Origin: JANJUO01 sp942492935
Lineage (GTDB): Bacteria; Bacteroidota; Ignavibacteria; Kapaibacteriales; UBA2268
Reading direction: 5' to 3'
Assembly: GCA_942492935.1 (NCBI GenBank)
Contig: OW818654.1
Coordinates: 3,534,001-3,598,000 of the forward strand
Length of the DNA: 64,000 nt
Part shown: positions 58,229-64,000 of the stretch, piece after piece
Numbering within the stretch: position 1 is the first letter of the stretch
How the letters are laid out: each line of letters opens with the position of its first letter
Notes under the pieces: generated by a model
The model's database searches: none
What the model was told of the DNA's origin: nothing
The model's input: only the letters and a program-made list of their open reading frames with translations
Made by a program: the position numbers and the translations under genes

Positions 58229-60823
58229 TTAATTTCTAAAATAAAATCTTGATGACTTAGCAATACGAATATAATGAGAATTTTGAGGCATCTTTACTTC
58301 TTCTCTTTTCATATTATTTTTTATCTTATTTCGCAATTTAACGGTTTTTATATAATCAGAATTTTCATATCTTAAAATTTTACTTCTTATTTCAAATGCT
58401 TTTTCTATGTAAAATTTTGCTTTCTCATAGGATCCGGTTTGAAAAAGTGTTTCAGCAAAATTATAATAAGATAATGCTAAATCCGGATTATATTTATCTA
58501 AAGTTTTTTCCTTTATTTTAATTGCATCTATATTGTACTTATTAGAAAAATTATATTCTTTCAATTGAGCATAAGCAAAAGCGATGTTTGTATAATTTGC
58601 TGCTATTAAAATTTGATTTTCTTCCGAAAAAACTAGATTACTATCTAATGCTTTGAAGAAATAGTTTAAAGATTTAGTATAATTACCAATACTTAAATAG
58701 GAAATTCCAATTTCATTATATATAGCAGCTAAATGTGTTTTTGGTCTGTCCACTGATGTGATCAATATATCTAATTCACCGAAATTATTTGTAATAGTTT
58801 CCCAATTATCAGGTAATTTTTTATATATTTCAGCAATTTTCAAGTAAACTGAATCCAAATCTGATTTTTGTTTATCCAATACATTTTCTAATATTTTTAT
58901 TTCTTCTAAATAATTATTTATTGCTAAAGATGACGATTCTAAAATAATATATAAGGAAGCAATATCATTATACGTTTTGGCAATTTCAATATCAACATCA
59001 TCATCATTATCTTCATTATCTAACAATTTATTATATATTTCCAATGCTTTTAAATAATACTTCAAAGATTTATTATATTCCTTTAAATTTTTATAAATTA
59101 AAGCCAATTTATTAAATGAGTGTACCAAAGTAATACTACAATTACCAAATACTTCTTGTACTATATCAATTTTTTTTAAACAATATCCTATAGCATTATC
59201 ATAATAGCCCATATAATATAAAGAATTTACAATATTATCATAAATTTCGACTAAATCAGGATGTTGTTTATTTGAAATTTTCTTTTTGATTGCCAATATT
59301 TTTTTTTCAAATAATATTGAATTTTCGTAATCTCCAATTAATCTATATGTTGTTGCCAAACTTTTATAAGAATCAGCTAAATCAGGATGTTTTTTCTTTA
59401 AAATTTTCTTTCTAATTTCTAATAATTTCAAATCAAAAATGATTGAATTTTGGTAATCGCCTAAGAATCTATATGTTGTTGCCAAATTTTTATAAGATTC
59501 AACTAAATCAGGATGTTTTTTCTTTAAAATTTTCTTTCTGATTTCTAATAATTTCAAATCAAAATTGATTGAATTTTGGTGATCGTCTAAGAGTCTATAT
59601 ATTGTTGCCAAACTATTATATGATTCGGCTAAATCAGGGTGATATTTACTCAAAATATTCTTTCTGATTTCTAATAATTTCAAATCAAACAAAATTGAAT
59701 TTTGGTAATCGCCAAAAAGTCTATAAGTTGTTGCCAGACTTTTATAAGATTCGACTAATACAAGATGTTTTTTATATAAGATTTGGTTTCTGATTTCCAA
59801 TACTTTTAAATCAAAATAAATTGAATTTTGGTAATCCCCTAAACATCTATACGAAACAACTATTTTATTGTAAACTTCAACTAATTTTGGATGACATTTA
59901 TTCAAAACTTTCTCTTTTATTTGCATTGCTTTTAAAAGAAACTCAAGAGATTTTCGATAATTATTTAATTGTTCATAAAATGAGGCTATCTTTTCATAAT
60001 ACTCTGCTAATTTAAAAGGATGTTCAACAAACATTTTCTCCTTAGTATTAAAAAACTTTAACTCATATTCTAAACTTTTCTGATAATTGCTGGATTGAAA
60101 AAATATTTCTGCCAAATTATTCGATAAATCTGCAATTATACAATTTTCAATATCAAAATTTTTTATAATACTTTCTGCAAAGGCAATTAAAATATTTTTT
60201 GACTGATTGTCTAAATTTGAATAATTTTCAATTTGATTTGTTATATTATTAATTAGAATGCTGCAATTCTTTGTATTCGGATGCAATTTATTTTGAATAA
60301 TTTTTTGGATTAATGGATTGATATCTAACATATTATCTTCGATTCTAAGCCAGCCCCTTTTTATTAAAGAATTCAATGTTTTTTCAAACTCATTTTTAGT
60401 TTCAATAGTTATCGAAAAATATTTATGTAAATCATTCGAGCTAATTTTGATTGAGGGTAATATTGAGAAATAAAGAAGATACTGTTTTTCAATATCAATT
60501 AAAGACCTATATTCAAGCATCTTGCAAATATATTTGAAAATCTTCGTTTCTTTACTCTTAAAAAATATTTTTTCTTCAATATCAAAGGAAGGGTTTTCAG
60601 CTTTTTCATTGCATACTTTAATAGTTAATTCATCTAACTTCATCTGAAATTTTGATTTATCCTTAATCCTTTGAAAATTGATATCATCGAATAGCAATAC
60701 TATAAGATTCTCATGATTATAAGTACTAAACTGATTGATATTTGAATTAATTTCATCAAATAAATTGCAATTATCATTATTTGAAATTAATTTTATTGTT
60801 TCACTATTATTATTTGATTCCAT
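58229..60823 (-). CDS. TPR-repeat protein resembling the C-terminal part of a STAND (NB-ARC) ATPase
   Basis: An 864-residue protein with no signal peptide. The ATG at 60823 follows AAGG by six bases. From about residue 225 onward it is kinesin-light-chain-type TPRs of about 42 residues (pattern HPDLAESYxxLATxYRxxGDYQNSI), at least fourteen units; several central ones are almost identical. Residues 40-52 (LIVLLFDDINF) look like a Walker B strand. Residues 115-185 (YFSILPSIKISSNDL, then FEKTLNSLIKRGWL and INPLIQKIIQ) match the winged-helix region that follows the NB-ARC ATPase in STAND proteins. The P-loop and any effector domain are absent. It is either a truncated remnant or a separate TPR adaptor. 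Function unknown. Confidence 0.8.
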   Translation of the reverse strand: MESNNNSETIKLISNNDNCNLFDEINSNINQFSTYNHENLIVLLFDDINFQRIKDKSKFQMKLDELTIKVCNEKAENPSFDIEEKIFFKSKETKIFKYICKMLEYRSLIDIEKQYLLYFSILPSIKISSNDLHKYFSITIETKNEFEKTLNSLIKRGWLRIEDNMLDINPLIQKIIQNKLHPNTKNCSILINNITNQIENYSNLDNQSKNILIAFAESIIKNFDIENCIIADLSNNLAEIFFQSSNYQKSLEYELKFFNTKEKMFVEHPFKLAEYYEKIASFYEQLNNYRKSLEFLLKAMQIKEKVLNKCHPKLVEVYNKIVVSYRCLGDYQNSIYFDLKVLEIRNQILYKKHLVLVESYKSLATTYRLFGDYQNSILFDLKLLEIRKNILSKYHPDLAESYNSLATIYRLLDDHQNSINFDLKLLEIRKKILKKKHPDLVESYKNLATTYRFLGDYQNSIIFDLKLLEIRKKILKKKHPDLADSYKSLATTYRLIGDYENSILFEKKILAIKKKISNKQHPDLVEIYDNIVNSLYYMGYYDNAIGYCLKKIDIVQEVFGNCSITLVHSFNKLALIYKNLKEYNKSLKYYLKALEIYNKLLDNEDNDDDVDIEIAKTYNDIASLYIILESSSLAINNYLEEIKILENVLDKQKSDLDSVYLKIAEIYKKLPDNWETITNNFGELDILITSVDRPKTHLAAIYNEIGISYLSIGNYTKSLNYFFKALDSNLVFSEENQILIAANYTNIAFAYAQLKEYNFSNKYNIDAIKIKEKTLDKYNPDLALSYYNFAETLFQTGSYEKAKFYIEKAFEIRSKILRYENSDYIKTVKLRNKIKNNMKREEVKMPQNSHYIRIAKSSRFYFRN

Positions 60824-60831
60824 AAATAACC

Positions 60832-61027
60832 TTAAAAAAAATTTACCCTATTACCCCTCTCTACCACACCATTTACCTTCAATTTGATGATTTCAATTGC
60901 TTCTAATCCGTCATTATCAACAACTTTTTCCTCTTTACTCATTTTTTTCAATACCAGCTTGTTGAGCAGATGCAAAGCATAATATCGAAACAAGCAAATA
61001 TAGCTCAATGACCAAAACAAGCAACAT
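60832..61027 (-). pseudogene. Small secreted-protein ORF, apparently frameshifted at an A7 tract
   Basis: An ATG at 61027, nine bases after the acyl-CoA synthetase stop, opens MLLVLVIELYLLVSILCFAS plus AQQAGIEKNE, a signal-peptide-like 30-residue frame that stops at 60935. Just at the seven-A run (near 60942-60950) a second frame continues with MSKEEKVVDNDGLEAIEIIK and ends NRVNFF at 60832. Removing one A joins them into one 64-residue secreted protein. The stop overlaps the ribosome site of the TPR gene, so coupling is plausible. It may be a broken gene, a phase-variable gene or chance. No family is recognised. Confidence 0.3.
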
Positions 61028-61036
61028 TTTAATTAT

Positions 61037-63094
61037 TTATTTTTCTATTCTAATTCTACCATCAACAGCAATAACAGTATCTTTTTTCCCTAATAGTGGG
61101 TTCAAATCAAGCTCTGAAATTTCAGGAGCAGCATCAAGTAAGGCACTTAACCTAACAATAATATCTGCAAATATTTCTTGATTGACTCCTTCACGTTTTC
61201 GGACGCCTTCAATTAGCTTATAAGATTTCAACGATTTTATCATAGTCAATGCCTCTACTTTACTGATTGGTGCCAATCCAAAAGACACGTCTTTCAGAAC
61301 CTCTATAAAAATTCCTCCAAGTCCGCAAAGAATTATATGTCCAAAATTGTCTTCATGTTTTGCACCTACAAATAATTCAGTACCATTCAACATCGGCTGC
61401 AAAAGTACACCAATAGCTCCTTCAATTTCCATCATCTTTTCAAATTCTGCTTCTACAGTAACTGCGTGCCTTAAATTAAGTGCAACTCCTCCAACATCTG
61501 TTTTATGAATAGGTCCAATCACTTTCATAACCACAGGAAAACCTAATTCTTCAGCAAATTTAACTGCCATTTCTTTAGTATTTGCTAATCGTTCTGGTAC
61601 TCTTGGTATTCCTGCAGAATCTAATAGAATTTGTATTTTATCAGGTGAGAGATAACCACTTTCTGACTTATCTATAATTTCTCTGATTTTTACTCTGTCA
61701 ATTTCTGGAAATTCATAAGTTTCTGCTGGTTTTGGAGTAGTATAAACTTTTGAAAGTGCTGCTCCTAAAGATACTTCATCTGTAAAATCAATTCTGCCAA
61801 GTGAAAGGAAATGCTGAACTGCTTTTCCTGCTTGTACTACTGATGGTAAGCATGGATAAATTGGCTTCTTGCACCATTTCATTTTTTCGTGAAGAACATC
61901 ATAAACGCCGGTTACATCAAACATACCGGTAGTTCCAAATATTACTACAGAAGCATCAATATTATGAAATTCTCTATCTACATATTCAAGAATTGTTCCT
62001 AATTGGTCAGCACTACCAGTTGCGAGAAAGTCAATCGGATTAGAAACTGAAGAACCATGATAAAGTTGGGAAAGCAATTCTTCGGCAGCAGCACCTGATA
62101 TTGGAGGTACATTCAAGCCACCTTTTGCTAAAGCATCAGTTAGCATAACACCAGAACCACCTGCATGAGTAATAACCGCTATATTCGGACCTTGCAATTC
62201 TTTGTGAAGTAGCACCCCTGCTACATAAACAAGTTCAGCCCTTGAATGACAACGAACAACTCCAGCTTTTTTAAACAATGCATCAACAGCTGCATCCGAA
62301 CCAGCCAATGCTCCTGTATGAGATGATACTGCTCTTGAACCAGCTTCAGTAGTTCCAGCTTTAATTGCTGCAATCCTACAACCTTTATTGATTAAAGAAC
62401 GACAATGTTTGAGTAATTTTTCTGGTTTTATGATTTGTTCAATATAAAATAATTTTACTCTTGCACTTGTGGCTGGGTCAAAATGTTCGTCCCAATATTC
62501 AAGCACTTCTTCTACACCTATTTGGGCGCTATTTCCAACTGATAATATATTTGAAAATCTCAAACCTCTTGGCACAGCCATTTCCAAAATAAAGCATATT
62601 GTAGCACCTGAACCTGAAACTAAATCACAACCATTTTTTTGAGCCAATTGTGGAACTAAACCAGCAAACACACCTTTATAATTTTCATTGAGAACACCAA
62701 TACAATTCGGTCCAATTAAAGAACCATTTACAGATTCTGTAATTTCAACTAATTTTGCCTCTAATTTCTTGCCTTCTGCTCCAAATTCACTAAAACCTGC
62801 TGATAATACAATAAATGCTTTTGTTCCTTTTTCTTTTGCAAGAATTTCCATAGCACCGGGTATTGCTCTTGCAGGAATTGCCAGAATTGCAAGGTCTGTA
62901 TTTTCAATTTCAGAAACGCTCTGATAACATTTCAAACCCTGAACTAAATTTTCTTTCGGATTAACAGCGGTAATTCTACCTCTGAATCCACCGTCAATGA
63001 TATTTTTAATAATTTTGCCACCGGGCTTTTCTACATCATTCGAACCACCCACAATAACAATACTTTTCGGATTTAATAATTCTTTAACTAACAT
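61037..63094 (-). CDS. ADP-forming acetate/acyl-CoA synthetase, fused alpha-beta
   Basis: A 685-residue single-chain acyl-CoA synthetase (NDP-forming). The CoA-binding domain comes first (LLNPKSIVIVGGSND, about 8-21, through LIGPNCIGVLN). Succinyl-CoA-ligase-like domains follow (FSNILSVGNSAQIG, and the phospho-histidine in SSHTGALAGSDAAV, His259). A C-terminal ATP-grasp domain spans about 465-685 (FPVVMKVIGPIHKTDVGGV, GVLLQPMLNGTELFVGAK, ISELDLNPLL). It interconverts acyl-CoA + ADP + Pi with the free acid + CoA + ATP, yielding ATP from acetyl-CoA or similar during fermentation or amino-acid oxidation. It appears monocistronic or leads into the small ORF and TPR gene downstream. Substrate range is unknown. 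Confidence 0.93.
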   Translation of the reverse strand: MLVKELLNPKSIVIVGGSNDVEKPGGKIIKNIIDGGFRGRITAVNPKENLVQGLKCYQSVSEIENTDLAILAIPARAIPGAMEILAKEKGTKAFIVLSAGFSEFGAEGKKLEAKLVEITESVNGSLIGPNCIGVLNENYKGVFAGLVPQLAQKNGCDLVSGSGATICFILEMAVPRGLRFSNILSVGNSAQIGVEEVLEYWDEHFDPATSARVKLFYIEQIIKPEKLLKHCRSLINKGCRIAAIKAGTTEAGSRAVSSHTGALAGSDAAVDALFKKAGVVRCHSRAELVYVAGVLLHKELQGPNIAVITHAGGSGVMLTDALAKGGLNVPPISGAAAEELLSQLYHGSSVSNPIDFLATGSADQLGTILEYVDREFHNIDASVVIFGTTGMFDVTGVYDVLHEKMKWCKKPIYPCLPSVVQAGKAVQHFLSLGRIDFTDEVSLGAALSKVYTTPKPAETYEFPEIDRVKIREIIDKSESGYLSPDKIQILLDSAGIPRVPERLANTKEMAVKFAEELGFPVVMKVIGPIHKTDVGGVALNLRHAVTVEAEFEKMMEIEGAIGVLLQPMLNGTELFVGAKHEDNFGHIILCGLGGIFIEVLKDVSFGLAPISKVEALTMIKSLKSYKLIEGVRKREGVNQEIFADIIVRLSALLDAAPEISELDLNPLLGKKDTVIAVDGRIRIEK

Positions 63095-63410
63095 AATAAC
63101 ATTCTATAATTTATTTCAAAAATTAATTAATTTACACAATCAAATATATTAGCAAAATTACTCAAAACCTATTAAATTACAAAGTATTATAAAGAAAAAT
63201 AAAACAATATACAGATTTTAAAGCTGACCATATCTTAAAACAAATTGATAACTATTCGACCGATATAATTTTATATTTGCCAGTTAATTTCAATTAAATA
63301 TAAAGTACATTTGAAATTAATGGAAAATAATGCACCCGTAAACAATTAGTTCCAAAATAGTATGTTTATTTTGATGCTCTAATTATGTTAATAATTCCTG
63401 CATAATTTTA

Positions 63411-63593
63411 AATTATCGCGTAGTGATTGCATTATGGTAATAAATTTCAAATACAAAATTTCATTTATCACGTAGTGATTATACCATTTAACTTATAATA
63501 TTACAAAATGTTACTAATAATTTAATCACTACGTGATAACTCATCAAATAGCAATTCATCGCTTACCATAATTTAATCACTACGCGATAAATT
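63411..63593. repeat. Nested inverted-repeat element with four copies of a TATCRCGTAGTGATT motif
   Basis: The motif occurs forward at 63414 and 63466 and inverted at about 63524-63538 and 63575-63589. The outer pair extends to a roughly 30-bp inverted repeat (atcgcgtagtgatt with ttatggtaa, 63411-63440 versus 63563-63593). Each motif is itself a small hairpin (atcac-gta-gtgat). Confidence 0.8.
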
Positions 63594-63661
63594 AAAAACA
63601 TTTAGGAAAATTATTTATCATTTTTACCCATAGAGTAAACATAACAGTACCAAACTCTTGT

Positions 63662-63720
63662 CTAACTTAGTAGTCAAACATCCTATGTTTTGGAATCATC
63701 GGATGTTTTAAAATAGTTAG
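63662..63720. repeat. Long imperfect hairpin
   Basis: Inner stem aaacatcc/ggatgttt (63676-63683 with 63701-63708) and outer stem ctaact/agttag (63662-63667 with 63715-63720). It is separate from the fourfold element 70 bases upstream. It could be a terminator-like or repeat-derived structure. Confidence 0.6.
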
Positions 63721-63835
63721 CTGTAATATACACATGATTTTTTCACTTAGAAACTGAGCAATTTCAAAAAAATAACAATTCTTATAATTGAAAATTTGTT
63801 ATTTTTGCTTTTTTGAAATATAAACGGTAAAAATT

Positions 63836-64000
63836 ATGAAAAAATTAGTTGCTGTATTATTTATTATGAGTGTGATTTGGGGATGCTCTTCAAGTACTTC
63901 ACCAGAAAGCATAATTGATAACAATTGTATAGAATCTCGAATATTCTTTGGATTATCAAGTCCAGCAGGTGAAATAACAGATGAACAATGGCAATCATTT
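63836..64000 (+). CDS. DUF3574-like lipoprotein, 3'-truncated by the window edge
   Basis: An ATG at 63836 opens a frame still open at the last base (55 codons seen). The N-terminus MKKLVAVLFIMSVIWGC is an SPII signal with lipidated Cys17. Residues 35-55 (RIFFGLSSPAGEITDEQWQS) match the opening of DUF3574, a small secreted family of unknown function. Upstream is intergenic repeat DNA and a divergent acyl-CoA synthetase gene, so there is no operon partner in view. Only the first third of the protein is visible; the call rests on that short match. Confidence 0.75.
   Translation, partial: MKKLVAVLFIMSVIWGCSSSTSPESIIDNNCIESRIFFGLSSPAGEITDEQWQSF

Larger units (their letters stand above)
63095..63835. 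other. Intergenic region containing two palindromic elements
   Basis: About 740 bases between divergent genes. The first 250 are AT-rich with nothing recognisable. The fourfold-motif element (63411-63593) and a long hairpin (63662-63720) follow. A TATTTTTG at 63800-63807 resembles the -7 box of Bacteroidota promoters 28 bases before the final gene, but I see no clear -33 partner. Confidence 0.45.

Overview
This is an AT-rich chromosomal window from a Gram-negative bacterium of the Bacteroidota/Chlorobi supergroup. I lean towards the Ignavibacteria/Kapabacteria side, but that is inference. The signs are two very large secreted proteins ending in type IX secretion (T9SS) sorting domains, many SPI/SPII signal peptides, multihaem cytochromes, chains of ASH-like beta-sandwich repeats, and intergenic palindromic repeats of a kind common in these genomes. 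I see no rRNA, tRNA, CRISPR array or intact insertion sequence.

Layout. 1-1.46 kb: 3' end of an acyl-CoA carboxylase carboxyltransferase plus a small biotin carrier protein. 1.5-7.8 kb (minus): a tetR-tolC-adaptor-RND efflux operon. 8.0-12.6 kb (minus): an IgGFN-binding-like T9SS protein whose signal peptide lies in another frame. 13.1-19.9 kb (plus): an AddB-like nuclease, a 7TM-HD phosphodiesterase and XerD. 20.0-21.4 kb (minus): a membrane/coiled-coil protein of unknown function. 21.9-23.2 kb: lysine 6-aminotransferase. 23.5-26.1 kb (minus): ECF sigma factor, anti-sigma-like/beta-barrel protein and lipoprotein, divergent from a TPR-type histidine kinase (26.2-28.1 kb). 28.3-29.4 kb: NhaA. 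30.4-34.5 kb (minus): porin, phosphate-binding-like protein, histidine kinase and S66 peptidase, tightly overlapping. 35.1-41.0 kb (plus): two periplasmic prolyl isomerases, a DUF3788 protein and two family 9 glycosyltransferases. 41.6-44.0 kb: a multihaem lipoprotein cytochrome with a tandem rhodanese lipoprotein. 44.4-47.3 kb: SpoIIE-type phosphatase, YraN and a LolC/E-like permease. 47.6-55.7 kb (minus): a 2705-residue DUF3494/ASH-repeat/T9SS protein. 56.2-57.6 kb: an octahaem tetrathionate-reductase-family cytochrome. 58.2-61.0 kb (minus): a TPR protein that looks like the C-terminal part of a STAND ATPase, with a broken small secreted ORF upstream. 61.0-63.1 kb: ADP-forming acyl-CoA synthetase. 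63.8 kb to the end: start of a DUF3574 lipoprotein.

How parts fit together. Much of the window concerns the cell envelope: efflux, outer-membrane protein folding (the prolyl isomerases), LPS-type sugar transfer, lipoprotein export, porin uptake with sensing, and cell-surface proteins. The cytochrome, rhodanese and octahaem genes suggest periplasmic electron transfer to or from sulfur compounds. No single complete new system can be proven from the sequence alone. The best candidates for a second look are the cytochrome-rhodanese pair, the sigma/anti-sigma-barrel module with its neighbouring kinase, the porin-sensor operon, the truncated STAND-like locus, and three separate families of structured intergenic repeats.
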